A stretch of 64,000 nucleotides of DNA from Gordonia shandongensis DSM 45094 (GTDB taxonomy: Bacteria; Actinomycetota; Actinomycetes; Mycobacteriales; Mycobacteriaceae), in the NCBI RefSeq assembly GCF_000423025.1, contig NZ_KE383970.1, positions 58,132 through 122,131 on the forward strand, read 5' to 3'. Shown piece after piece: positions 17,738 to 28,000 of this stretch. Positions within the stretch are counted from its first letter, which is position 1. Each line of letters starts with the position of its first letter. The notes below the pieces were generated by a model. The model ran no database searches and was not told where the DNA came from. It saw only the letters and a list, made by a program, of their open reading frames with translations. The position numbers and the translations under genes were made by a program.

Positions 17738-18676
17738 TCAGCCCGCCGCGAGCTGCCCCAACAGCAGGTCGGCGAACTCCTCGGGCGCCTCTTCGTGCAC
17801 GAAGTGCCCCGCACCGGACACCATCCGGTAGTCCATCAGCGGCGCCCACCGTTTACTGTGGTTCATCACCGAGTCGAGGATGTAGCGGTCCTCGCGGCCC
17901 CGGACCCCCAGCACCGGAATGCGAAGACGCTTGTCCATGACCTCCATGAACCGGCGACCGTCGGGGCGGAACTGGGAGCGGAAGGCCCACCGCCGATACT
18001 CGAGGCTGCAGTGCGCGACCCCGGGGATCTGAATGGCCAGGCGATTCCGGTCGACGGCCTCGGCGAAGTCCTCGGTCCGCTGCCAGCCGTCGGCGGCCCG
18101 CTCCCGGAAATAGCGTTCGACGAACGCGCCGTCGTCACCGACCAGGCGCCGCTCCCCGAGGCGGGGCAGCTGATTGTGCAGGAACGGTGCGAGGAACGCG
18201 GACCGTTCCTCCGCGTTGAACAGCACGCCCTGCTTCAACGCGCGCGGATGCGGCGACGACAGGACCGTGATCGAATCGACCGCCCCCGGATGCAGTGTGG
18301 CGGTGGCCCAGCAGACCAGCCCGCCGTCGGCGTGGCCGACGAGATGGGCCGACGAATGACCCAGCGCCCGGATCAGCGCGTGCGTGTCACCGGCCAACGT
18401 CCACCCGTCGTAGCCTCGCGGCGGCTTGTCGGAGTCGCCGTACCCGCGCAGATCGACGGCGACGGCCCGATACCCGGCGTCGGTGAGCGCGTCGAACTGG
18501 TGACGCCAACTCCACCAGAACTCTCCGAAACCGTGCAGAAGCAGCACCAGCGGACGGTCGGCGACGAACCGCCGGGCCTCCACGGCGTGGAATCGCAGTC
18601 CGCCGGCTCGGACGTCGAAATGCTGCCAGGGGCCCTCGAAGCGGACCAGGGTCGGATCGGGCGGGGACGTCGTCAC
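17738..18676 (-). CDS. ephE: Alpha/beta hydrolase of the EphE epoxide hydrolase group (nucleophile position altered)
   Basis: This 312-aa alpha/beta hydrolase has the LLLHGFGEFWWSWRHQ oxyanion region, DLRGYGDSDKP, and the catalytic histidine in GAGHFVHEE, all in epoxide-hydrolase style. The nucleophile elbow reads VGHADGG: where active epoxide hydrolases have GHDWGG, the aspartate position is alanine and the next residue is aspartate. Activity as an epoxide hydrolase is therefore doubtful. Synteny (after marP, before the holin-like gene) matches ephE of M. tuberculosis as I recall it. It lies 16 bases downstream of the holin-like gene on the same strand. Confidence 0.85.
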   Translation of the reverse strand: MTTSPPDPTLVRFEGPWQHFDVRAGGLRFHAVEARRFVADRPLVLLLHGFGEFWWSWRHQFDALTDAGYRAVAVDLRGYGDSDKPPRGYDGWTLAGDTHALIRALGHSSAHLVGHADGGLVCWATATLHPGAVDSITVLSSPHPRALKQGVLFNAEERSAFLAPFLHNQLPRLGERRLVGDDGAFVERYFRERAADGWQRTEDFAEAVDRNRLAIQIPGVAHCSLEYRRWAFRSQFRPDGRRFMEVMDKRLRIPVLGVRGREDRYILDSVMNHSKRWAPLMDYRMVSGAGHFVHEEAPEEFADLLLGQLAAG

Positions 18677-18692
18677 TCTCGTGGTGCGCCGA

Positions 18693-19223
18693 TCAGCCGC
18701 GGGACGGGTCGTGCGCAGGCGGAATCTGCGGGTGCGCCATGCCGCCGGTCGAGGCGGTGCCGCCCTTGCCGGGCAGCACGCTCGAGAGCTCGCCCACCGA
18801 TTCGATGGTCTTCTCCGGGGCCCGCAACTTCTTGAGGAACAGATAGCCGGCCACGATCAGGATCAGCGAGATCACCACGAGGAGCAGGAACACGATCCCG
18901 AACGCCGCCCACGTCGGCAGCCAGATGTCGAGGACGAAGCCGACGAAGACGAAGAAGAAGAAACTCGAGAACAGCAGCAGCGCCGCCGCCACGATGAGCA
19001 GTGCGCCGCCCGCACCGGCCTTCTTCGCCTCCCGGACGACCTCCGACTTGGCGAGAGCGATCTCCGAACGGAACAGCGTCGAGGCGCTCGCGGTGGCGTC
19101 CTTGACCAGACTCCCGATCGTCGGCTCGCCACCCGGTCCGAGATTCGCGTCGGACATCGGGATGTTCGGCACGCGGGGAGCGCTGCTCGGGTCGGTGGGC
19201 CTGGCGTCGGAATTTCCGCTCAC
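18693..19223 (-). CDS. Phage-holin-3_6/actinobacterial holin-X family membrane protein (Rv3669-like)
   Basis: This 176-aa protein has a disordered N-terminus, an amphipathic stretch (TIGSLVKDATASASTLFRSE), and two strong adjacent membrane helices (about residues 74-97 and 104-128). It ends with a Gly/Pro-rich tail. The layout is that of the DUF1469/holin-X family, which despite the name is a common housekeeping membrane protein in actinobacteria with no proven lytic role. The start ATG is at 19223. It probably shares a transcript with ephE immediately downstream. Confidence 0.8.
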   Translation of the reverse strand: MSGNSDARPTDPSSAPRVPNIPMSDANLGPGGEPTIGSLVKDATASASTLFRSEIALAKSEVVREAKKAGAGGALLIVAAALLLFSSFFFFVFVGFVLDIWLPTWAAFGIVFLLLVVISLILIVAGYLFLKKLRAPEKTIESVGELSSVLPGKGGTASTGGMAHPQIPPAHDPSRG

Positions 19224-19285
19224 GAATACTCCCTTGAAGATCGATGGTCGGTCTCATGTTGCCATGCCGTGATGATCGGCGAAAC

Positions 19286-19316
19286 GACACCGCCGACCCG
19301 GCAGGTCGGCGGTGTC
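19286..19316 (-). terminator. Hairpin terminator of acs
   Basis: A perfect 13-bp stem (19286-19298 with 19304-19316) closes a five-base loop, 34 bases after the acs stop codon on the minus strand. It is followed by GTTTCG, so the U-run is short. Confidence 0.7.
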
Positions 19317-19349
19317 GGTGAGCGGGGGTGCACCCCGGCCCCGGGCGGA

Positions 19350-21293
<1,944 letters not shown>

Positions 21294-21529
21294 CGTCGTA
21301 TGCCTTCCTTCGTTCTGTTGACCGTTCATCTGTGGCGGTCGGTGCCGGGGCGGTCGATTCTGACGGTCGACGCCGGGGCCGATCGGCCGGGTCCCACGCG
21401 GGACCACATCTGTGAGCGTAGTCACGTCGCGTGCTCAGTGTGGTGGCGGGACGGTTGCATGCGGGTTGCGAGCGACGAACGGTCGACGGGCGTCGGTCGA
21501 CGGTGTGCGGCGGCGATACAGTTGCAGTC

Positions 21530-22279
21530 GTGAGTGACGACCCGCTGGCCCCCCTGCTCGACCTGCCCCGTGTCCGTAAGGCGTCCGAGCGCGCCCGCGA
21601 CGCGGTGAGCGCCGCCCACCGCCACCCGATCAACATGCGTCAATGGGACAAGACCTCGCGCGAGGCGTCGTGGCGGGCCGGGCGGTCGTCGGCGGCGATC
21701 GACGGCGGCACCACCGACATCGGTCGCGACGACCTGGGTGACCCCGTCGCCGCGGGCGCCGTGCGCGTGGCGCAGTCCCTCGACGGCGAATCGATCGACT
21801 CCGCGGTCGCGGTCTTCCGCCGCGCTCCCGCCCAGGCCCTGGCCCGATTGCACACGCTGGCCGCAGCCGACCTGGTCGACGACACGGACCTCCTCGGTCG
21901 GCCGCGGTCGGAGCCGCACATCGCCCAGCGCCTCGACTTCCTCGGTCAGCTCATCGTCGGCGGGACGTCGGTGCCCGCGCCCGTGCTCGCGGCGGTGGTT
22001 CACGGCGAGCTGCTCACGTTGGCCCCGTTCACCGAGGCGAACGGCGTGGTGGCGCGCGCGGCGTCGCGTCTGGTGTCGGCGTCCACCGGACTCGATCCGC
22101 ATCTGCTGGGGGTCCCGGAGGTCACGTGGCTCAAGCGGGTCGGCCGGTATCACGAGCTGGCGGCCGCGTTCGCGACCGGCGAGGCGGGGCCGGTCGGGGA
22201 GTGGATCGTGTTCTGCTGCGAGGCGATGACGGCCGGCGGCGCCGAGGCCACGGCGATCGCGGACGCGGCGCGCGGCTGA
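21530..22279 (+). CDS. Fic/DOC-like protein with degenerate active site (Rv3662c-like)
   Basis: This 249-aa protein starts at GTG 21530. The C-terminal half contains LAPFTEANGVVARAASR, which lines up with the Fic AMP-transferase motif HPFxEGNGRxxR except that the catalytic histidine is alanine and the first arginine is valine. The rest is helical, as in Fic proteins. In actinobacteria this group is usually annotated as an oxidoreductase or hypothetical protein without evidence. The missing histidine argues against adenylylation. The gene is divergent from acs, with about 236 bases between the starts for the promoters. The mycobacterial neighbour order is similar. Confidence 0.72.
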   Translation: MSDDPLAPLLDLPRVRKASERARDAVSAAHRHPINMRQWDKTSREASWRAGRSSAAIDGGTTDIGRDDLGDPVAAGAVRVAQSLDGESIDSAVAVFRRAPAQALARLHTLAAADLVDDTDLLGRPRSEPHIAQRLDFLGQLIVGGTSVPAPVLAAVVHGELLTLAPFTEANGVVARAASRLVSASTGLDPHLLGVPEVTWLKRVGRYHELAAAFATGEAGPVGEWIVFCCEAMTAGGAEATAIADAARG

Positions 22280-22681
22280 TCGCCGGACTGAACACTGTCA
22301 CTGGACTGAACACATATGTGCGGGCGGCCGCCCCACCGATTCCTCGGTTTCGGGTTGCCGCCCGCGAGCACGGACTCAAGTGACCAATGCGTGCATATGT
22401 GGGTTGTGGGGCTCGTCTCGGCGAGTGACTGCATACATCTCGTCGTGATTCGAAGGCGGGTGCTCGACCTGCGCGAGTCACGAATGATGTCTGCGGTGTC
22501 GCAGACGCACAACACTTGTGCCAATGCGGCGCGCTCCGCGTGGGTGCTTGCCGTCCGTGCTGGGAACTTGCCGGTCCGGGGGCTTCTGCCCTTCTCCTCC
22601 GGGAGAAGCTTTGCCGTCCGGGGTTCCGTACCCACCTTTATACCGAGTGATCGGCGTCACAGCAAGGGGTTGGCGGAAAAA
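22280..22681. other. Gene-free convergent region with short repeats and a hairpin
   Basis: This 400-base stretch between two convergent genes is less GC-rich than its surroundings and shows no convincing gene on either strand. It holds an 11-base direct repeat (22285-22295 and 22303-22313) just after the Fic-like stop. A 7-bp stem hairpin at 22591-22608 could end transcription of either neighbour. Three loose copies of a TTGCCG-TCCG motif lie between 22547 and 22625. Confidence 0.5.
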
Positions 22682-23497
22682 TCATGCAGCCGCTGACCTG
22701 GTGCTTCGTCCGTGCCGATGGCGATAGATCAGCGCGGCTGCGGCGACGGCGCTGATTCCCGTGGCGCACAGGGCCGTTCGTGTCACCGCCGGGTGTGACG
22801 ACCAGCCGGGCGCGGTGGGGGAGACGAAGTCGAGGGCCTCCCAGCCGCGGGTCAGCGCGTGCGCGCGGAGCGTCTTGTCGGGGTTCACGACGGTCGGGTG
22901 GCCCACGGCGTCGAGCATCGGAATGTCGGTGCTGGAGTCGGAGTACGCGTAACTGCGGCTCAGGTCGTAGCCGCGTTCGGCGGCCAGCTCGCGCATCGCG
23001 ACCGCCTTGTTCTCGCCGTAGCAGTAGAAGTCGAGTTCCCCCGAGTAGCGGCCGTCGACGATCCGCATGCGGCTGGCGCGGACCACGTCCACGCCGAGGA
23101 GTTCGCCGATCGGCTCCACCATCTCGATGCCGGACGCCGAGATCAGCACGATCTCGTGTCCGGCCTCCCGGTGCTGGGAGATGATCTCGGCGGCCTCGTC
23201 GAAGATGACCGGTCGCACGATGTCGTCCAGGGTCTCCGAGACGATGTCGCGGACCGCGGCGGCGTCCCATCCGGTGCACATGTCGGTGACGTGCTTGCGC
23301 AGCTTCTCGACCTGATCGGCCTCGGCGGAGGCGAGGAGGAACTGGAGCTGGGCGACGGCGGCCTTGAGCATGGCCCGCCGCGTCAGCAGGCCGCCGTCGA
23401 AGAAGGGTCTGGTGAACGCGAGGGCGCTCGACCGGGCGATGACGGTCTTGTCGAGGTCGAAGAACGCCGCGATGCGGGGCGATGACTCGGGGGTCAC
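22682..23497 (-). CDS. HAD-IB family phosphatase, SerB-like, with C-terminal membrane segment (Rv3661-like)
   Basis: This 271-aa haloacid-dehalogenase phosphatase carries motif I FFDLDKTVIA near residue 12, motif II in LISASGIEMVEP, the motif III lysine in GENKAVAM, and the acidic pair in YSDSSTDIPML. A hydrophobic C-terminal segment (ALCATGISAVAAAALIY) suggests membrane attachment. It resembles the CicA/SerB-like phosphatases, and phospholipid or lyso-lipid phosphates are possible substrates, but none is established. The frame is open upstream, but the GTG at 23497 directly precedes the conserved domain. It is divergent from the 6C RNA. Confidence 0.88.
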   Translation of the reverse strand: MTPESSPRIAAFFDLDKTVIARSSALAFTRPFFDGGLLTRRAMLKAAVAQLQFLLASAEADQVEKLRKHVTDMCTGWDAAAVRDIVSETLDDIVRPVIFDEAAEIISQHREAGHEIVLISASGIEMVEPIGELLGVDVVRASRMRIVDGRYSGELDFYCYGENKAVAMRELAAERGYDLSRSYAYSDSSTDIPMLDAVGHPTVVNPDKTLRAHALTRGWEALDFVSPTAPGWSSHPAVTRTALCATGISAVAAAALIYRHRHGRSTRSAAA

Positions 23498-23632
23498 ACC
23501 TCGGATCGTACGGAGGCGGCGGCGCTCGCGCGTCCCGATCGCGCGTTCGCGTCGGATGCCGTGCGTCCGGCCCGCTGCGGCCCTCCGCGTGTAGGGTGTG
23601 ACGTAGCGAACACGAAATCGGATTAGTTGGCA

Positions 23633-23662
23633 TTGCAAAGGTCGCGTGGGCGCGTGTAACTT
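23633..23662 (+). promoter_or_regulatory. Promoter of the 6C small RNA
   Basis: TTGCAA (23633-23638) and TAACTT (23657-23662) are separated by 18 bases and fit a housekeeping sigma-A promoter. The RNA would begin about seven to eight bases further on, just before the first hairpin. Confidence 0.5.
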
Positions 23663-23668
23663 GATAGT

Positions 23669-23776
23669 CAACCGGCGTAAGCCGGTAGCTTTCAGCCCGA
23701 CCCCCCGGGGCTGAAACGCTGATGACCCCGGCCTCCTCCCCCCTGGCCGGGGTCGTCTCATGTCTGGGGGTCTTTT
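23669..23776 (+). ncRNA. 6C small RNA (B11-like)
   Basis: The segment has the hallmark of the actinobacterial 6C RNA family: two stem-loops whose loops each expose a run of six cytosines. The first pairs 23690-23698 with 23708-23716 and shows C6 at 23701-23706. The second pairs 23724-23733 with 23745-23754 and shows C6 at 23738-23743. A smaller hairpin (23672-23685) precedes them and a T-run follows at 23772-23776. In M. tuberculosis the homologue (B11) lies between Rv3660c and Rv3661, in the same orientation relative to ssd. Such C-rich loops pair with G-rich ribosome-binding sites of target mRNAs. The exact ends are estimates. Confidence 0.85.
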
Positions 23777-23939
23777 TCATTTACTTGTCACCGTGCCCAG
23801 GGACTCTTTTCACCCGCCGAAGGTGATACGGCCCGGAAGATTCGTCGCAAAGACCCTGTGGGCCGGCGTCGTGCGCGGTACGTTCGGGTGATCCGCACCA
23901 TGCGACCGCAGTGAACGGCGCCTTCCCCGGGGAGAAGAT

Positions 23940-24884
23940 GTGAAGAATCCGCTGGTACGAATCGTTCTCGCCCTCTGTGCCGCCGTTCTCGGCGCGCTCA
24001 CCGCGGTGGCCGCCCCCGCCGACGCCCGCCCGGCCCTGCCCGAGGACTACAACTTCTTCGCCGGCATCCCCTACGAGTTGTCGCACCCGGGCGGATCACT
24101 GCCCGGGTCGAACGACTTCTCGTGCACACCGACCGCCGAACATCCCCGACCGGTGATCCTCGTCCACGGGACCGGCGGGGCGAAGACCACCAACTGGGGC
24201 GCCTACGTGCCCATGCTGAAGAACCGCGGATACTGCGTCTTCGCCCTCACCTACGGTGCACTGCCCGGACTCCCGTGGCCGATGACGGCGGTCGGCGGCA
24301 TGGACCGCATCGACGTCAGCGCCCGCCAACTCGCACGCTTCGTCGAGCGCGTCACGAAGGCCACCGGCGCGCAGACCGTCGACCTCATCGGGCACTCTCA
24401 GGGCACCTACATGCCGACCTACTACCTCAAGTACCTCGGCGGCGCGGACACGGTGACGAACTACGTGTCCCTCGCGCCGCTGTGGCACGGCACCGGCGAC
24501 CTCACGCCCGTCGCCGACGAGTTCGGTCGGCTGCTGGGCGATGTCCCGATGCCCGTGTGCGTCGGATGCGGCGGGATGCTGCCCGGGTCGAGCATGAACA
24601 AGAAGATCTGGCGCGGCGGCAGCCCGTACGTGAAGGGCGTGCACTACACCAACATCGCGACCCGATACGACGAACTGGTGCTGCCCTACACCTCCGGTCT
24701 GGTGCCCGGACGGCGCGGCGAGTCGGTCGAGAACATCGTCGTCCAGAACACGTGCGCGCAGGACTACAGCGATCATCTGGCCATCGCGGGATCGCGCCGG
24801 GCCGCCTACCTGGCCCTCAACGCGCTGCAACCCGACGACCCGGTGACCGTCCCCTGCGAGTTCGTCCCGCCGTTCACCGGCTGA
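23940..24884 (+). CDS. Secreted alpha/beta-fold lipase (lipase class 2-like)
   Basis: This 314-aa exported hydrolase starts at GTG 23940, with GGGGAG six bases upstream. A signal peptide (positive MKNPLVR, hydrophobic core, cut after VAAPADA, near residue 29) leads into the mature protein. The oxyanion segment is VILVHGTGG and the nucleophile serine lies in IGHSQGTYMP. A cysteine-rich loop (CVGCGG) and a further cysteine pair suggest disulfides. Similar secreted triacylglycerol lipases are common in Gordonia, Rhodococcus and relatives. The gene sits between the 6C RNA and ssd, where mycobacteria have no gene as I recall it, so it looks like an insertion in an old gene order. Confidence 0.88.
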   Translation: MKNPLVRIVLALCAAVLGALTAVAAPADARPALPEDYNFFAGIPYELSHPGGSLPGSNDFSCTPTAEHPRPVILVHGTGGAKTTNWGAYVPMLKNRGYCVFALTYGALPGLPWPMTAVGGMDRIDVSARQLARFVERVTKATGAQTVDLIGHSQGTYMPTYYLKYLGGADTVTNYVSLAPLWHGTGDLTPVADEFGRLLGDVPMPVCVGCGGMLPGSSMNKKIWRGGSPYVKGVHYTNIATRYDELVLPYTSGLVPGRRGESVENIVVQNTCAQDYSDHLAIAGSRRAAYLALNALQPDDPVTVPCEFVPPFTG

Positions 24885-24969
24885 CGCCGGTCCCCAGCCG
24901 CGGGCGCCGTGTCGGAACCTGTGGACAACGCGCTTCTCCGACGGCGCACCGTGGGCGCACGCTCGATGC

Positions 24970-26025
24970 ATGAGCGACGTTCTGCTGGTGATGGCGGCCC
25001 CCGAGCTGCACGACGACCTCGCGCGGTGCAGCGCCGCCGCCGGGTACGCGATCGTCGTCGGCGACCCGCGCCGGTGCCGGCACCAGTGGATGCGTGCGAC
25101 GGCCGTCGCGGCCGATGCGCACGCGCTCGACACCGTCGCCTCCGCGGGGCTCCCGCGCCGCGCCGGACTGTTCGCGGTCGCCGGATCCGACGACGTCGGC
25201 ACCCTGTGGCGGACCGGCCTGACGCTCGGGGCCGACGGCGGCTTCGTCCTCCCCGACGAGGACGCCGCACTGGTCGCGGCCCTCTCCCGCCTGCGGGAGC
25301 CACGCCGGCACCCGGCCGGCGCCGTCGCCGTGATTCCCGGGCACGGAGGCGCGGGAGCGAGCACTCTCGCCGGCGCCGTGGCCTTGGTCGCGGCCCGATC
25401 CGCACGCGTACTGCTGCTCGACGTCGACGCGGCCGGCGCGGGAGCCGATCTGCTCCTCGGCGTCGAATCCCAGCCGGGCCTCCGATGGCCCGACGTGAAC
25501 GGGGAGACCGGGGCCATCGGCGGCGCGGCGTTGCGCGAGGCCGTCCCCCGCACGCGCGGTGTCGGGGTGTTGACCGGTGCCCGGGACGACTCGGTGCCGC
25601 TGCGCCCGGACACGGTCCTCGCCGTCCTCGATGCGGGACGCGGAGCCGGCGACGTGATCGTCGCCGACGTGGGCCGCGAACCGGGGTCGGTGACCACCGG
25701 GGTCATCGACTCGGTCGACCTCGCCGTCGTCGTCACCGCGGCGACCGTCCCCGCCGTCGCCGCGACGCGGAGGACGGTGGCGCGCCTGCTCGGCCACCGC
25801 GAATCGATGCTCGTCGTCCGGGGACCCTCGCCCGGCGGTCTGCGCGCCGAACAGATCGCCGAGGCCGTCGGCGTCCCCCTGCTGGCCGGGATGCGGCCCG
25901 AACCCGGAATGGCGGCGCGGTGCGAATCCCGCGGGCTGGTCCTGCGCCGCTTCGGACCGCTGGTCCGCGCCGCCGAGCGGGTCGCGGGCCGAGTCGCCGC
26001 GGCGACCGTGGCGGAGACGCGATGA
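24970..26025 (+). CDS. ssd: Septum-site-determining-like / TadZ-CpaE-type ATPase (Rv3660c-like)
   Basis: This 351-aa MinD/ParA-superfamily protein is the first gene of the tad pilus operon. After a response-receiver-like N-terminal domain, the P-loop segment is GHGGAGASTLAGAVA, a deviant Walker A in which serine replaces the second lysine of the canonical motif. LLLDVDAAGAG and VIVADVGREPG follow. In M. tuberculosis the homologue (Ssd) affects septum formation, and in tad loci the related TadZ places the secretion system at a cell pole. The altered P-loop suggests weak or absent ATP hydrolysis. Its stop overlaps the start of the tadA-like gene by four bases. Confidence 0.88.
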   Translation: MSDVLLVMAAPELHDDLARCSAAAGYAIVVGDPRRCRHQWMRATAVAADAHALDTVASAGLPRRAGLFAVAGSDDVGTLWRTGLTLGADGGFVLPDEDAALVAALSRLREPRRHPAGAVAVIPGHGGAGASTLAGAVALVAARSARVLLLDVDAAGAGADLLLGVESQPGLRWPDVNGETGAIGGAALREAVPRTRGVGVLTGARDDSVPLRPDTVLAVLDAGRGAGDVIVADVGREPGSVTTGVIDSVDLAVVVTAATVPAVAATRRTVARLLGHRESMLVVRGPSPGGLRAEQIAEAVGVPLLAGMRPEPGMAARCESRGLVLRRFGPLVRAAERVAGRVAAATVAETR

Positions 26026-27209
26026 GCGTCACCGACCCCGAACTCCTCGACCGGGTGCGACACCGGCTCGCCGCCGACTCGCACGGGGCGGCGACCGCTC
26101 CGGAACCGGATGTGATCGCCGCGGCGATCCGAGCCGAATCGGGCGGCCTCCTCGGCGACACCGACCTGCTCGCCGCACTGCGATATCTGCAGACCGAGAT
26201 GGTCGGAGTCGGGCGACTCGAAGGACTGCTCGCCGATCCGTCGGTGACCGACGTCCTCGTCGTCGGACCCGACCGTGTGTGGGCCGATCGCGGCGACGGC
26301 CTCGAACCGACCGGCGTGCGGTTCGACGACGAGGCGGGGGTGCGACGTCTCGCCGCGCGCCTCGCGTTGGGCGCCGGCCGCCGACTCGACGATGCGCAGC
26401 CCTGGGTCGACGGACGGCTCTCGGGCGTCGGGCGCGGCGGTTCGCAGGTGCGGCTGCATGCCGTGATCCCCCCGCTCGCCGCCGACGGCACGTGCATCTC
26501 GCTGCGGGTGCTGCACGGCGCGTCCCAGGGGTTCGACGCGCTCGTCGCCGGCGGTGCGCTCGCCGCGCCCATCGTTCCGACGGTGCGCGCCGTGGTGGCG
26601 GCCCGCGTGGCGTTCCTGGTGGTCGGGGGTACCGGGGCGGGCAAGACGACGGTGCTCAACAGCCTCCTCGGCCTGGTGGACGAGCGGGAGCGGATCCTCT
26701 GCGTCGAAGACGCCCCGGAGCTCGCCCCGCAACATCCGCACGTCGTCCGCCTGGTGTCGCGGTCGGCCAACATCGAGGGGGCCGGCGAGGTGACGGTGCG
26801 GACCCTGGTGCGGCAGGCGCTGCGGATGCGTCCCGACCGCATCGTGGTCGGCGAGGTGCGGGGCGCCGAGGTCGTCGACCTGCTGACCGCGCTCAACACG
26901 GGTCACGACGGCTGCGCCGGAACGCTGCACGCCAATTCGATCACCGAGGTGCCCGCCCGCATGGAAGCACTCGCCGCGCTCGGCGGGATGGAGCGGCGTG
27001 CGCTGCACAGTCAGCTCGCGCCGGCCATCCAGGTGATCCTCGGGGTCTCGCGCGACCGCACGGGCCGGCGCGCCCTCACCGACGTCGGCCTCGTGCACCG
27101 CGATCGCGGCGGCCTGGTCCGGGTGGTCACGGCATGGTCCGAAGGCGGCGGCTTCACCGAGCACGCGCCCGACCTCGACGACCTCCTCGCACGTCGGGGC
27201 GCCCGATGA
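26022..27209 (+). CDS. tadA: TadA/CpaF-type secretion ATPase
   Basis: This 395-aa hexameric ATPase drives assembly of Flp/tad pili from the cytoplasmic side. The N-terminal domain is followed by VVGGTGAGKTTVLNSLL (Walker A, near residue 205), the aspartate box CVEDAPEL, Walker B RIVVGEVRG and the histidine box NTGHDGCAGTLHAN. ATG 26022 overlaps the ssd stop, and the 3' end overlaps tadB by four bases. Its mycobacterial counterpart is Rv3659c. A much longer open frame upstream in the same phase is a by-product of GC-rich DNA. Confidence 0.94.
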   Translation: MSVTDPELLDRVRHRLAADSHGAATAPEPDVIAAAIRAESGGLLGDTDLLAALRYLQTEMVGVGRLEGLLADPSVTDVLVVGPDRVWADRGDGLEPTGVRFDDEAGVRRLAARLALGAGRRLDDAQPWVDGRLSGVGRGGSQVRLHAVIPPLAADGTCISLRVLHGASQGFDALVAGGALAAPIVPTVRAVVAARVAFLVVGGTGAGKTTVLNSLLGLVDERERILCVEDAPELAPQHPHVVRLVSRSANIEGAGEVTVRTLVRQALRMRPDRIVVGEVRGAEVVDLLTALNTGHDGCAGTLHANSITEVPARMEALAALGGMERRALHSQLAPAIQVILGVSRDRTGRRALTDVGLVHRDRGGLVRVVTAWSEGGGFTEHAPDLDDLLARRGAR

Positions 27210-28000
27210 GCCCGGCGGCCCTGGTGGCGATCACCGTGGCCGCGGTGCTCGTCCTGTGGCCGAAGTCGCTCGTCGAACGCCGGGTCGACGCGATGTCCGC
27301 CGCCGCGCCGTCGTCGGGTCCGGGTCGACTCGATCCGTGGTGGGCGATCTGGGCGGGGCCCGCGACGGCGCTGGTCTTCGCGGGAGCGGGGCCCGCGGTG
27401 GCCGGTGCCCTCGTCGCCGCCCTGGTCGCGGTGCGCCGTCGTCGCGCACGTCGGGCCGCTGCCCGGGAGGCGGAGGTCGCCGATCTGGTCCGCGGCCTCG
27501 CGGTCATGTGCGCCGAACTGTCGGTGGGCGCGCCGACGGTGACGGCGTGCCGGGCCGCGGCCGACGAACTCGACCGCTCGGGGGCGACGAGTCCGGTGGG
27601 CGAAGAGCTGTCGCGGATGGCGGCGAGGGCCGAACTCGGCGGTGCGCCGGGTGGACCGGACGAGGGGGTCGCCGGACGGCTCGCGCATGCGTGGTCGACG
27701 TCGTTGCAGTACGGGCTGCCCGTCGCCGATTCGCTGGCGGCGTTGCGGGCGGACCTCACGGCGCGAGGAGAGTTCGCAGCCCGGACCGCGGCGGGACTTG
27801 CGGGCCCGCGAGCGACGGCCGCGGTGCTCGCGGGTCTGCCCGTTCTCGGCATCCTGCTCGGCGAGGGGATGGGCGCCGGCCCGGTCCATGTGCTGATGGG
27901 CACCGGGATCGGGAACGCGCTGCTGGTCGTCGGCACGCTGCTCGTCGTGGCGGGGATGGAGTGGTCGTACCGGATCACCGAGCGTGCGGTGCGACCGTGA
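27206..28000 (+). CDS. tadB: TadB-like pilus assembly membrane protein
   Basis: This 264-aa protein has an N-terminal membrane helix, a second hydrophobic region (WWAIWAGPATALVFAGAGPAV), a cytoplasmic helical GspF/T2SF domain (ADLVRGLAVMCAELSVGAPTV onward) and two C-terminal membrane segments (around residues 210 and 240). Together with the next protein it forms the inner-membrane platform for pilus assembly. The start overlaps the tadA stop by four bases and the end overlaps the next gene by four bases. The family assignment rests on architecture and operon position (Rv3658c-like). Confidence 0.85.
   Translation: MSPAALVAITVAAVLVLWPKSLVERRVDAMSAAAPSSGPGRLDPWWAIWAGPATALVFAGAGPAVAGALVAALVAVRRRRARRAAAREAEVADLVRGLAVMCAELSVGAPTVTACRAAADELDRSGATSPVGEELSRMAARAELGGAPGGPDEGVAGRLAHAWSTSLQYGLPVADSLAALRADLTARGEFAARTAAGLAGPRATAAVLAGLPVLGILLGEGMGAGPVHVLMGTGIGNALLVVGTLLVVAGMEWSYRITERAVRP

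Noticed and set aside
22316..22696. Plus-strand open frame of 126 codons in the gap before the HAD gene
   Set aside because: No ribosome-binding site, no domain and mixed composition; it overlaps the end of the HAD gene.
24096..27164. A 1022-codon minus-strand open frame opposite the lipase, ssd and tadA genes
   Set aside because: It spans three real plus-strand genes with clear motifs and has shadow-type composition.
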